From positions 4,616,879-4,680,878 of the forward strand of contig NC_067206.1 of assembly GCF_026262505.1 (NCBI RefSeq): a DNA stretch of 64,000 nt, given 5' to 3'. Position numbers and translations under genes: made by a program. Positions 19,642 through 27,590 of the stretch are shown here, one piece after another. The DNA comes from Trichomonas vaginalis G3 (Eukaryota > Parabasalia > Trichomonadida > Trichomonadidae). Below the pieces are notes generated by a model. That model saw only the letters and a list, made by a program, of their open reading frames with translations, searched no databases and was not told the origin of the DNA. Positions within the stretch are counted from its first letter, which is position 1; each line of letters opens with the position of its first letter.

Positions 19642-20877
19642 ATGTACAGAATAGATGTTTCAGATTTTTATGACTTCCAAGCATTCAGAAATATGTGTCC
19701 ATTTAGAGACTATAACAAAGCAGTCGAGAATTTGAAACGTTTAGTCATTTATGTTGACTCTGCCCCAGAATGTTATGTCATGAAAGAATGGGATATTGTC
19801 TTTAACAAACCAAGAGCAACAATAGTTTCAGAACAAGAATGTAGACAGAAACTTAAGAAAATAAAAGTCGTACAAGTTGGCATGAAGATGTTAGATGCTT
19901 GGGATATCTTATTGTCAAAACTTGAAGATTTTTCAGTTCGTGGTATAAAGTTTTATACACCTTCTCCAAACTTCTATTCTATCTTCACTGGATGTAAATA
20001 TGAACAAGTAGAATGGAAAGAAAATATTATAGAAGCTTGGTTAGACCATGTCAAAGAAATTATATGCAATGGAAACGAAAAGGTTTATGAGTATATCTTA
20101 TGTTGGTTTGCAAACATCTTACAACATCCAAGTGCTAAAAATGAAACTGCTCTCATTATAATTGGAAAACAAGGAACAGGTAAGAACACATTCTTTACAG
20201 ATATCTTATGCAAACTGTTAGAAGGTTATTCGAACCCTAATATGACAAAATTAGAAAACATCTGTGGCAAGTTTAACTCCTCAATAGAGAATATGAAACT
20301 TATAGTTTGCAATGAACTTCAAAGTATAGATACAACAAAAGTTTTGAACTCAGATGCTTTGAAGAGTCTTATAACAGACAAAGTTGGAGTTGTTGAAAGA
20401 AAGTATAAAGACCAAAGAGTTTGTGAAAATGTTGCAAACTTCATTATGGTTTCAAACAATGCTGTTCCGATGAAGTTAGAAAGTTCTGACAGAAGATATG
20501 TAGTTGTCAGAACGTCAGATTCTCATATGCAAGATACAGAATATTTTGACGACTTAGCAGAAACTTTGACATCTGACTTTTACAACCACTTGTTCTCATA
20601 TTTCATGACATTAGATATTTCTAAGTTCAATCCAAGACAAATTCCACATACCGAAGAGAGACAAACATTGTTAGAAGCAAACAAGAGTGTATATGAACTG
20701 TTCATAGAAGAAAGCGACTTTGAGTGTTTAGATGAAAAGTCTTTATATGATGAATATAAACAATATTGTCAAGAGTATGGTTATATGGCAGCTTCTAAAC
20801 GTACATTCTTGGCAAATGTCAAAAGTCTTTTAGATGTTCAGAATGGTGTATATACAAAGAAAATTTTTTCTGAGTAA
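19642..20877 (+). CDS. SF3 helicase / primase-helicase-like replication ATPase (element A), 411 aa
   Basis: Walker A GKQGTGKNTF (about residue 175), Walker B LIVCNEL (about 222) and SF3 motif C FIMVSNN (about 268) are in the right order and spacing for a D5/DUF5906-type superfamily 3 helicase. The N-terminal 150 residues are unassigned and too short for a full primase-polymerase. The C-terminus (LDEKSLYDEYKQYCQEYGYM...) looks like a winged helix and has a stand-alone relative in C (42799-43143). It would unwind element DNA at replication. Preceded by a long A/T run, followed closely by the acidic-tailed protein. Confidence 0.8.
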   Translation: MYRIDVSDFYDFQAFRNMCPFRDYNKAVENLKRLVIYVDSAPECYVMKEWDIVFNKPRATIVSEQECRQKLKKIKVVQVGMKMLDAWDILLSKLEDFSVRGIKFYTPSPNFYSIFTGCKYEQVEWKENIIEAWLDHVKEIICNGNEKVYEYILCWFANILQHPSAKNETALIIIGKQGTGKNTFFTDILCKLLEGYSNPNMTKLENICGKFNSSIENMKLIVCNELQSIDTTKVLNSDALKSLITDKVGVVERKYKDQRVCENVANFIMVSNNAVPMKLESSDRRYVVVRTSDSHMQDTEYFDDLAETLTSDFYNHLFSYFMTLDISKFNPRQIPHTEERQTLLEANKSVYELFIEESDFECLDEKSLYDEYKQYCQEYGYMAASKRTFLANVKSLLDVQNGVYTKKIFSE

Positions 20878-20914
20878 ATTTTAAAAAAAATATTTTTTTA
20901 TCCGATAGAAAAAG

Positions 20915-21334
20915 ATGACGAAATATATTTCAGTAAACAAGTACATGTCAGGACTTAAAGAAGAACTAGACCCATTCACATATTTGAATGTTTACTTCTA
21001 CCATTTTGAAAAGTCTTCATTCAGCAAAGTTTGGAACATCGAACCAGTTAAGTTTGCTATTGTGACTAAAAATGGTGCGAAATTTGAAGACTTAGACATA
21101 GAAGGTTTGTTAACAGTCAAAGAAAGTTTTGACAGAAGGTTCTCAAACCTTAAAGAAGGCAAAGCATACAAACTTGTTATACCTTATGAACCAAAGAAGA
21201 CAGACGACTATGAATATTATGAGTCTAAAGTTGTAGAAGTTCAAGGTAAATTGGGTAAAAAGCTATTAGAGTCTAGGCCAGTGTTTACTCCTAAAGAGGA
21301 AGAGAACATTGACATTGACCCAGAAATGTTCTAA
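20915..21334 (+). CDS. 139-aa acidic-tailed protein, candidate ssDNA-binding protein (element A)
   Basis: Starts after tttttttatccgatagaaaaag. A beta-rich, Lys-rich body is followed by an acidic tail ending EENIDIDPEMF. Acidic tails with a terminal aromatic residue are typical of single-strand DNA-binding proteins of phages and bacteria. The position beside the helicase, and the analogue beside PolB in C (43232-43705, tail ending EEIDPEAI), support a replication role. No OB-fold could be proved by eye. Confidence 0.5.
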   Translation: MTKYISVNKYMSGLKEELDPFTYLNVYFYHFEKSSFSKVWNIEPVKFAIVTKNGAKFEDLDIEGLLTVKESFDRRFSNLKEGKAYKLVIPYEPKKTDDYEYYESKVVEVQGKLGKKLLESRPVFTPKEEENIDIDPEMF

Positions 21335-21343
21335 AAATAAAAT

Positions 21344-21690
21344 TTTATTTTTACATGTCAAATTTCTTCTTCGGTGGAACTGGCTCTGGTTCAGGTTCTT
21401 TCTTCTCTTCTTCTACTTTCTTTTCTTTCTTTTCTCTCTTCTTCTTTTCTGGTGGAGTTATGTCAAATTTCTCCGAACCATATTTCTGTAAAAGTTCTTT
21501 GTCCTTTAATAGCTCTTCTATTCTGTTTTCTATTTCATCTTCAAGAACACCGCATGTGTCTTCTTTGCATTCTAAGAACTTTTGTTGGACTTCATCTTTC
21601 CAATCGGCGTCATCTCTGTCAACAAGTCTGTCATTGACAAATTTTAAGACTGCTCTTTGTAATGTTTTATGGTTCTTGTCATATTCCTAG
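21344..21690 (-). pseudogene. Glu/Lys-rich C-terminal gene remnant (element A)
   Basis: A minus-strand frame without an ATG reads ...VNDRLVDRDDADWKDEVQ... then a charged helical stretch and a Lys/Glu/Pro tail ending PPKKKFDM. The Ser/Phe-rich plus-strand ORFs over the same DNA are its shadow. It lies tail to tail with the preceding gene and head to head with the ATPase gene. Fossil: broken, about one break. Function unknown. Confidence 0.5.
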
Positions 21691-21743
21691 AAACAGAACT
21701 TTAGAACAAATTCACCTTTCTTGTTTACACTATGTAAGATTTT

Positions 21744-22709
21744 ATGGTCGACAGATGTTTTGCTGTCAAAAAGTTTGTCTCGAATATAGATAGCGAAATC
21801 GCTAGACATTTTCTAAAAGATAAAAATTTTAATTTTTCTAAAAATATGTTAGAAAAAAAGTTTGCTGACATTGACAAGAAATTTGAGAATGTTTTAAACA
21901 AGAACAAGAGGAAGTTAGAAAATGCTCAGATAAAGCCTATACATGAAAAGTTCTTATTTGCTCAGAATGGTATAACAGGTCTAATTGCACCACCTGGGTC
22001 GGGTAAGACTTTCACTTATCTTAAAATGGCTGCACAACAACAAGAACTAGATGAGAAGAACCCATTCTATGAGTTAGTTGTTATTTGTTCGACTTCTGGT
22101 CAATTTGACCAAACCGTCAATTCGTTCAAAGATATTATAAAGAAGTCTAAGTTAGTATGTATAAAGGATACTGAGTTGTTAGATTGGATAAAGAAGTACC
22201 AAAGAAGAGTTTTGAAGTATAATGCTATAAATGAGTATATAAATTCTAAGTTTAAAGAACCTAATGAGGAAATGCAGAGAATATTAGAGAAGAAACACTT
22301 CAGAAACAAACAGAAAGAGATAGAATACATTTCGAAGAAATTGCAATCTTACGATTGGAAGACTTACCCTCATAGATGTCTTCTTATCTTAGATGATTTC
22401 GCCTCTCATCCTTTGTTAAAGAACAGAGAACAAGATATGTGTCGAATTCTTAAGAAGCTCAGACACTTTAACATCTCAGTTGTCATTTGTGTACAGACAG
22501 CAAAGAGTTTAAGTAAGGATGTAAAGAGAATACTTACTGACATTATACTTTTCCCCGGATTGTCCGAAGACGATTTCATGGAACTTATGAAAGAGTCCAT
22601 GGCAGGTAAGTTTGACAGACATGAACTCTGGGAGAAGTATAAAGTCATACAAGACCCTCATACTTCTTTCAGAATTCATATCTACGCGAACAAAGTTCAA
22701 ATTGTGTAA
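21744..22709 (+). CDS. Genome-packaging ATPase, FtsK/HerA (A32-like) family (element A), 321 aa
   Basis: Walker A in GLIAPPGSGKTFTYLKMA (about residue 79) and Walker B in RCLLILDDFASHP (about 213), followed by a C-terminal ICVQTAKSLSKDVKRIL sensor-like segment. The same order and spacing occur in the ATPase of C (53129-54016). The family pumps DNA into capsids in Polintons, virophages and large DNA viruses. The N-terminal 70 residues are Lys-rich and helical. Confidence 0.8.
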   Translation: MVDRCFAVKKFVSNIDSEIARHFLKDKNFNFSKNMLEKKFADIDKKFENVLNKNKRKLENAQIKPIHEKFLFAQNGITGLIAPPGSGKTFTYLKMAAQQQELDEKNPFYELVVICSTSGQFDQTVNSFKDIIKKSKLVCIKDTELLDWIKKYQRRVLKYNAINEYINSKFKEPNEEMQRILEKKHFRNKQKEIEYISKKLQSYDWKTYPHRCLLILDDFASHPLLKNREQDMCRILKKLRHFNISVVICVQTAKSLSKDVKRILTDIILFPGLSEDDFMELMKESMAGKFDRHELWEKYKVIQDPHTSFRIHIYANKVQIV

Positions 22710-22739
22710 ATGGTCAAGCTTGAAAAATAAAGAGTTCAT

Positions 22740-23537
22740 CTACCCTACTTGTTTGAAGTTGTCAAAATACTCTGTTATTTTTTCCTTCAGTAATGTTAAG
22801 TCTTCTTTGAATGTAAGTATTGTACAACCTTTAATATCATAGTGTGTTTGAGGTAACGTATCTTGAACTATTTGTTTCATATCTTCATTTGGGGTCATTG
22901 AAATCGGTAAGTTTTCGCGATAGAACCAATTTCTGTCAGATTTGTAAATCTTAGCAAGGTCGTAAAAGCTTTTGTTGTTTCTTCTGACTAAATGCAACAT
23001 AACCATGTCACTGTCTTCCATATCTTCAGTATAAATCATATACTTATAGTTCTTTTCCTTTCCTTTTGGTACTGAACGTGGTATTCTTTTCTGAATGCTT
23101 TTGTCTTTTGCTTCAAGCTTGTTTTCCATCTCTCCACGTTCTGCTTTATATAGTTCATCTAACATCATGAAAATATAACAAGCATAACGAGGTGAAGCCC
23201 ACATTGCTACAGCGTTTACTAAAAGTCTATGAATATAATAACCTTTCAAACCAGGTGCCAAATTCTTGCGATTTTCGTACGGAATCTCTTCTCTCGGTTT
23301 TCCGAGGGAAGCAATCATATGAGGAAATTCTTCTAAAAGTTCTTTTGTCTGTTGGTTTTCAAACCAATGATATGCTTGCTTTGTAGAACGAAGAGCGTTC
23401 ATTATACTTTGCATCTGGTACATGTCGTCTTTGACTGAACGAATGAGACGTAACTGTTTGTTATACTGTATGTATTCATATTCTTCATTAATGGCTTCAT
23501 GGACTATAACTGTTGTTGTGTTCTCTGTTGTTGACAT
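22740..23537 (-). CDS. KilA-N domain DNA-binding protein (element A), 265 aa
   Basis: ATG at 23535-23537. The N-terminal 130 residues have the KilA-N/APSES look (YHWFENQQTKELL, GYYIHRLLVNAVAMWASPRY, FMMLDELYKAERGEME). The C-terminal half (RIPRSVPKGKEKNYKYMIY..., MVMLHLVRRNNKSFYDLAKI) resembles the DUF3627-type partner domain. A gene at 43994-44821 in C is about 95% identical at nucleotide level. Its upstream region holds tttttatccggaatataaag. Such proteins are common DNA-binding accessory factors in large DNA viruses. Confidence 0.75.
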   Translation of the reverse strand: MSTTENTTTVIVHEAINEEYEYIQYNKQLRLIRSVKDDMYQMQSIMNALRSTKQAYHWFENQQTKELLEEFPHMIASLGKPREEIPYENRKNLAPGLKGYYIHRLLVNAVAMWASPRYACYIFMMLDELYKAERGEMENKLEAKDKSIQKRIPRSVPKGKEKNYKYMIYTEDMEDSDMVMLHLVRRNNKSFYDLAKIYKSDRNWFYRENLPISMTPNEDMKQIVQDTLPQTHYDIKGCTILTFKEDLTLLKEKITEYFDNFKQVG

Positions 23538-23717
23538 ATCTGTCTTTATATTCCGGATAAAAAATATTTTATAAAAAACTAACTTTATTTTTTCTGTCTT
23601 AAGGAAATGTTAAAAATTCATGATTTTCATGAAGTTTGGTCATTTTCAACATAACCTTCATTGCATGAAAAGTGTCATATATAACATATATATGATATTT
23701 TACTAAAAAATATGTAA

Positions 23718-23800
23718 GCGGCTCATAGCTCAGTGGTATGGACTCCCTTGTCATAAGTGTCGAGAACCTCGGTTCGAGTCCCGATGGTGTTCAGTTTTTT
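23718..23800 (+). tRNA. tRNA-like sequence with Pol III boxes and T-run terminator; cloverleaf imperfect
   Basis: TAGCTCAGTGGTATGG (about 23727-23742) fits an A box and GGTTCGAGTCC (23771-23781) a B box, spaced as in a tRNA. A TTTTTT terminator lies at 23795-23800. The central ttgtcataag would hold an anticodon, but the anticodon and acceptor stems do not pair cleanly by eye, so I cannot assign an amino acid. It is either a degenerate tRNA captured by the element or a tRNA-derived Pol III RNA. It lies between the KilA-N gene and the repeat region of A. Confidence 0.55.
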
Positions 23801-24498
23801 CCTTTTCTGCAAAAAAATTGAGAGAGCATTGAATTTGCAAGTACAAAGGGTCTATTTGGTGTTAGACCCTAGCGAAGAAAATATGGTACTGGAACGATAG
23901 AAGTTTACATTTGTAAAGTTGGACGATAAAATTTACTGACTAACGTCGGTTCGCATCCTGACTGACATCAGGATGGGTCCTGACTGACGTCGGTTCGCGT
24001 CCTGACTGACATCAGGATGGGTCCTGACTGACATCAGGAAATTCTATCGTTCTACTTTACAAAATGTAAACTTCTATCGTACATGATATTTAGTTGACAT
24101 TGTAAACTATCTTCATGTAAAGTACGGCGGTTTGAAACCGTCGGGAACATTCACTTTTTTAACGAACTTTCCACAGCATTTTTGGAATTTTGTGAAAACT
24201 CAACGGTTTGACACATGCCCTATGTCATTTTACTCAGAATCTCACGAATTCAATAAAAATATATTTTAGGGTAGATGGTTAGATCTAACCCGATTTCTAA
24301 CCCGATTTCTACCCCAGTTATTTTATAAACGTTTTACATGGTAAACGTTATTTTTGGAATTTTGTGAAAACTCAACGGTTTGACACGTGCCCTAAAAATT
24401 ATTTTACTCAGAATTTTGTGCTGAATTCAGCAAAAATAATTTTTAGGGTAGATGGTTAGATCTAACCCGATTTCTAACCCGATTTCTACCCTCATTAT
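23801..24498. repeat. Non-coding repeat region of element A: palindrome with tandem core, then two AGATCT cassettes
   Basis: About 23896-24082: inverted arms (cgatagaagtttacatttg / aaatgtaaacttctatcg) enclose four or five copies of tgactgacatcagga-type repeats with the GC variant gactgacgtcggttcgc. From 24175 two direct repeats of about 180 bp each contain tcaacggtttgacac and an AGATCT cassette (24264-24316, 24431-24492). No gene. Confidence 0.7.
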
Positions 24499-25437
24499 TT
24501 ATAACCGTTTTACATGGTAAACGTTATGAATTCGTGAGATTCTAAACAGTTTTGTAGCTTCTATTTCTTCGCTGAGGATATCAAAAATTTTAACAATGCC
24601 GAAGGTTTCTTTATACTTCTTCTTGACGTCAGATAGAAGGAAATCGTCAGCAGTTGGATAGTTTTTGTTCAGAAATGACAGCATGTCCATTTTATTTTCT
24701 ACCGGCTTCTCTGCTTCTTTCTTTAAGTCTGCATAGTCGTTTCTCATACGTTCTATCTCTTTGATGGAGTAATTATATTTCCTCATTGCTGCTTTACATT
24801 TTGGACATTGCGGATTCATTTTTGCGTTATACATTGAAATAAAACCAGCTAGAACAACCAAGGCGTCAATGGTTTTCTTTAACTCAAAGGCTGCTGGTTT
24901 TATCTGTTCATTCCATACTTTACCTCTTCTATCTTTATCTCTTATCTGCCATACACATTTTGCAACTAATGAAACAAAGTTGTCGTATGTCTTAAACTCC
25001 CCCGATTTATATATGTCAGAGATGTTCTTATATACCATGTCGCAATCTTTGTCCATAACTTTATGGTTGCAATGATATCCTAGAAACTCATAATTTACCT
25101 TTCGTATGAACTTCTTTATTTCTACTGAGTCAGTTGGTTTCACTTCTATTTCATCGAATTCAGGAATAGTGAGCTTTTGTTGTTGGATTTCAGGCAATTT
25201 GGGTAAATGGTCAATAATGTCCTGCATGTCATAAAGATATTCTTCATTTTCTTCATCCTGTGCGGTACAGTCTAAATTATTTGTTAAAAGTTCTTGCTTT
25301 ATTCTTTGTATTTCTGTTTCGAAAGTAAATGAAGAAGGAATGAAGCTTTTCATCTCTACTAACATAGATGTTGGATTCATGACTAACGAGTTTGGTGCTG
25401 TTGTTTGAATTGTTGTTGTGCCGATTGTTGAAATCAT
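24499..25437 (-). CDS. 312-aa accessory protein with CPKC pair (element A)
   Basis: The likely start is the ATG at 25435-25437 (MISTIGTTTIQ), matching the start of its homologue in C (45894-46835); the open frame extends upstream into the promoter module. About 85-90% of residues are shared. Features: HCNHKVMDKDCDMVY, QCPKCKAAMRKYNYS (possible metal site) and a conserved end (HVKRL). No family recognised. It has the accessory promoter module upstream and ends next to an AGATCT cassette. Confidence 0.6.
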   Translation of the reverse strand: MISTIGTTTIQTTAPNSLVMNPTSMLVEMKSFIPSSFTFETEIQRIKQELLTNNLDCTAQDEENEEYLYDMQDIIDHLPKLPEIQQQKLTIPEFDEIEVKPTDSVEIKKFIRKVNYEFLGYHCNHKVMDKDCDMVYKNISDIYKSGEFKTYDNFVSLVAKCVWQIRDKDRRGKVWNEQIKPAAFELKKTIDALVVLAGFISMYNAKMNPQCPKCKAAMRKYNYSIKEIERMRNDYADLKKEAEKPVENKMDMLSFLNKNYPTADDFLLSDVKKKYKETFGIVKIFDILSEEIEATKLFRISRIHNVYHVKRL

Positions 25438-25438
25438 A

Positions 25439-25520
25439 TCTTTTATACAAAATAAAAAAATAAATAAAAATAAAACTAACTTTATTTTTTCTATCTTAAG
25501 GAAATTCATGAAAATTCATG
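25439..25520 (-). promoter_or_regulatory. Accessory-gene upstream module, one of about five copies
   Basis: On the plus strand the module reads tacaaaataaaaaaataaat, then aaaaataaaactaacttta, ttttttct(a/g)tcttaagg and aaattcatga. Copies also occur at 26157-26229, 44825-44868, 45732-45800 and 46837-46915, each directly upstream of an accessory gene on the minus strand. This placement suggests a portable promoter or 5' leader. Confidence 0.55.
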
Positions 25521-25572
25521 AGGGTAGAAATCGGGTTAGATCTAACCATCTACCCTAAACATTATTTTTGGT
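25520..25572. promoter_or_regulatory. AGATCT iteron cassette (GGTAGA/GGTTAG word)
   Basis: gagggtagaaatcgggttag leads into AGATCT (25538-25543), then aaccatctaccctaaacatt and the constant flank tatttttgg. Sister copies in A lie at 24264, 24431, 25681 and 26229. The cassette sits just beyond the promoter module, in the same place as the GGTGA-word cassette at 46920-46976 in C. Confidence 0.6.
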
Positions 25573-25652
25573 GTAAATTTCATTGACTGACTGACTGACG
25601 GCACAAAGTGGCTTAACGAAAACATTAATATATAAAATTCATGAAAATTCAA

Positions 25653-25742
25653 GACCTTTGGGTCTCGCCGCTTAGCGGCTGAGGGTAGAAATCGGGTTAG
25701 ATATCGGGTTAGATCTAACCATCTACCCTAAAAATTATTTTT
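25653..25742. other. GC-rich micro-palindrome followed by an AGATCT cassette
   Basis: 25653-25679 holds gaccttTGGGTC and cgccgcttagcggc back to back. It is followed at 25681-25742 by a longer cassette copy with an extra iteron and AGATCT at 25711-25716. The cassette borders the end of the KilA-N remnant. Confidence 0.55.
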
Positions 25743-26156
25743 GCTGAATTCAGCAACAAAATGAACGAGGTCAGGATGTATGTAAATACCTTTGAATTCA
25801 TTTATAACGCCCTTAGTAAGCTCATAAAATGCTTGTTTTGAGGTTGAGCCACTTTTGGCTCCACCGTATTCTTTCAACCAAAACTCAAGAATTTCCTGCA
25901 TGAATTTTGTATAAAAAGCAACAGTCCGAATTCCGGCGGTTGCTATATTTTTCACAAAATGCCTTATAATACTCTTCCCAGGACTTATTTTCCAACAACT
26001 TTCTAAAGTCTTTCCTAAACTGCTGACACATATTTGTTGCATTAATGTAACCATCCTTGTCTCTACGTAAGACTTCAATACCGTTATAAGTGCCTTTTGT
26101 GAATGTTTCGCCATCAGATTTGTTCGTGAACGTTTTTGCTTCGACTGACATTACTG
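25728..26156 (-). pseudogene. KilA-N domain gene, broken (element A)
   Basis: The frame starting at an ATG near 26154 (MSVEAKTFTNKSDGETFTKG) has the KilA-N signature DKDGYINATNMCQQFRKDF. C-terminal KilA-N features (GIYIHPDLVHFVAEF) lie further on. A 64-bp hairpin segment shared with element D (25897-25960) is embedded here. Fossil: about one break. It has the accessory promoter module upstream. Confidence 0.65.
25897..25960. repeat. Hairpin segment shared between elements A and D
   Basis: tgaattttgtataaaaagcaacag through gaattccggcggttgctata is near-identical to 6098-6163 and 7786-7850 in D. The core gcaaccgccgg/gaattcggac forms an imperfect palindrome around GAATTC. In A it lies within the KilA-N remnant; in D it lies between minisatellite blocks. 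Confidence 0.65.
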
Positions 26157-26262
26157 TTCTTACATACAAAATAAAAAAATAAATAAAAATAAAACTAACT
26201 TTATTTTTTCTGTCTTAAGGAAATTCATGAGGGTAGAAATGAGGGTAGATATCGGGTTAGAT

Positions 26263-26619
26263 CTAACCATCTACCCTAAACATTATTTTTTGGTCTGGGA
26301 ACAACTTTCTCTCAATTGGAGCTGTAGCATACTCTTTGCGTAAGCGGTTCAGACCTTCTTCGAAGTCTTGGTCTCTCTTCGATTGAGATTGGAATTGGAA
26401 TTGCTGGGGTGGAGCTTGCTGGAACAACCAAGGGTTGGGGAAGTAAGGCATAGGCTGAGGAGGGTAGTTCGGGAAGCCTTGTGGTGGGTAGTAACCTTGA
26501 GGTGGAAATTGGTAGTAATTCGGAGGTACTTGCTGGAACTGAGGTTGCTGAGGAGACTGTTGTGGTTCTTTAGGTTCCTCTGGTTTGGGAATGGACTCGG
26601 TTGGTGGGACGTCAGTCAT
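26263..26619 (-). CDS. 118-aa Pro/Gln/Tyr-rich protein (element A)
   Basis: ATG at 26617-26619 (MTDVPPTES). Low-complexity PQ-rich body (PPNYYQFPPQGYYPPQGF) then a charged end (DFEEGLNRLRKEYATAPI). Its final codons and stop lie inside the AGATCT cassette at 26229-26288. Could be a virion surface or linker protein. No family recognised. Confidence 0.5.
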   Translation of the reverse strand: MTDVPPTESIPKPEEPKEPQQSPQQPQFQQVPPNYYQFPPQGYYPPQGFPNYPPQPMPYFPNPWLFQQAPPQQFQFQSQSKRDQDFEEGLNRLRKEYATAPIERKLFPDQKIMFRVDG

Positions 26620-26663
26620 CCGTTTGTGGCTTAACCGTCGGACCACAACGATAAAAATCTCTG

Positions 26664-26850
26664 CTACTAGCAGTACTTTTACTGACAGTAGCAGTACTTT
26701 TACTGACAGTAGCAGTACTTTATTGTCGAAAACCCTCTCAAATTTTCCTTTTTACTGACAGTAGCAGTACTTTTACTGACAGTAGCAGTACTTTTACTGA
26801 CAGTAGCAGTACTTTTACTGACAGTAGCAGTACTTTTACTGACAGTAGCC
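26664..26850. repeat. Tandem repeat of a 20-bp unit, about nine copies
   Basis: ttttactgacagtagcagta is repeated in two runs, broken once by a 40-bp stretch. Sits between two minus-strand genes and runs into the 3' end of the HNH gene, whose last codons it touches. Confidence 0.85.
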
Positions 26851-27333
26851 CGCCTTAGTAAAATATACTTGTAATTTCCTATAGTTTACGCCGGTATAAA
26901 AGTAGAAAGAGTCTTGTTCTTCGCTATAGTAGTAAAACTCAAACGTATGCTTGCCATAGTCTGTAATTTCAATTGTTTCATCTTCTAGTTCGTCGACAAA
27001 TTCGAATACAATATCTCCAAATTTGCCTTTGTTCTTATTGTTTTCAGAACGAGTGACCCAACGTAAGTTTTCAAGTCTATTGTCGTTTCTTATATGGTTT
27101 ATATGGTCTACAAAAGGTAAATTGTTAGGATTCAGTATAAAATGAGTTGCAATGACAACATGTTTAAGATAGTGTTTTCCACCCATCTTCATAATAGCAT
27201 ATCCGTCATTTCGCTCCCATTCGCTTAAAACTCTTTTTGTCTTTTTGTTTCTGACTTCAAATGACTCACAACAGTGAATTTCATATTTCTCATCTAACAA
27301 ACAAGTTTCCTTCAACTTGAGGTTCACTAACAT
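26836..27333 (-). CDS. HNH homing-type endonuclease (element A), 165 aa
   Basis: ATG at 27331-27333. FEVRNKKTKRVLSEW and GYAIMKMGGKHYLKHVVIAT resemble the NUMOD4 lead-in. PFVDHINHIRNDNRLENLRW is a textbook HNH_3 core with the H-N-H metal site. Such nucleases nick or cut DNA and often travel as selfish inserts. It overlaps the previous gene in the cluster by 44 bp. The C-terminal 50 residues are acidic and aromatic, unlike the core. Confidence 0.8.
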   Translation of the reverse strand: MLVNLKLKETCLLDEKYEIHCCESFEVRNKKTKRVLSEWERNDGYAIMKMGGKHYLKHVVIATHFILNPNNLPFVDHINHIRNDNRLENLRWVTRSENNKNKGKFGDIVFEFVDELEDETIEITDYGKHTFEFYYYSEEQDSFYFYTGVNYRKLQVYFTKAGYCQ

Positions 27334-27559
27334 CGAAAGGCATGTCCATAAGACGTTCTTCTTCTAACCTCTCTAGTCTGTTTGGATAATTGGCACGTGC
27401 TGTTTCCAAATCTAATTCGTAGGTCAGACCAGCCAGTTTGTCATAGACTTTTATGGGTCTTCCTTTCTTATATTTAAACTTCTTCGAAACTCTCCAACCA
27501 TATCTTTGTAACTCTGCTTTTATTCTAGCAGACTTTCTGTCCATTCTATATGGGGGCAT
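27290..27559 (-). CDS. 89-aa basic hypothetical protein (element A)
   Basis: ATG at 27557-27559. Basic N-terminal half (RKSARIKAELQRYGWRVSKK), acidic helical C-terminal half. Overlaps the HNH gene start. No family recognised. Confidence 0.5.
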   Translation of the reverse strand: MPPYRMDRKSARIKAELQRYGWRVSKKFKYKKGRPIKVYDKLAGLTYELDLETARANYPNRLERLEEERLMDMPFDVSEPQVEGNLFVR

Positions 27560-27590
27560 TTTTATAAAAATAAAAAAATATTTTTTTTCT

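Noticed and set aside
21355-21690. Ser/Phe-rich plus-strand ORFs
   Set aside because: Typical antisense of a Glu/Lys-rich coding strand; the minus-strand remnant is the better reading.
23718-23794. Functional tRNA-Met or tRNA-Asp
   Set aside because: CAT or GTC could be read in the loop, but neither gives good anticodon and acceptor stems by eye, so no isotype is claimed.
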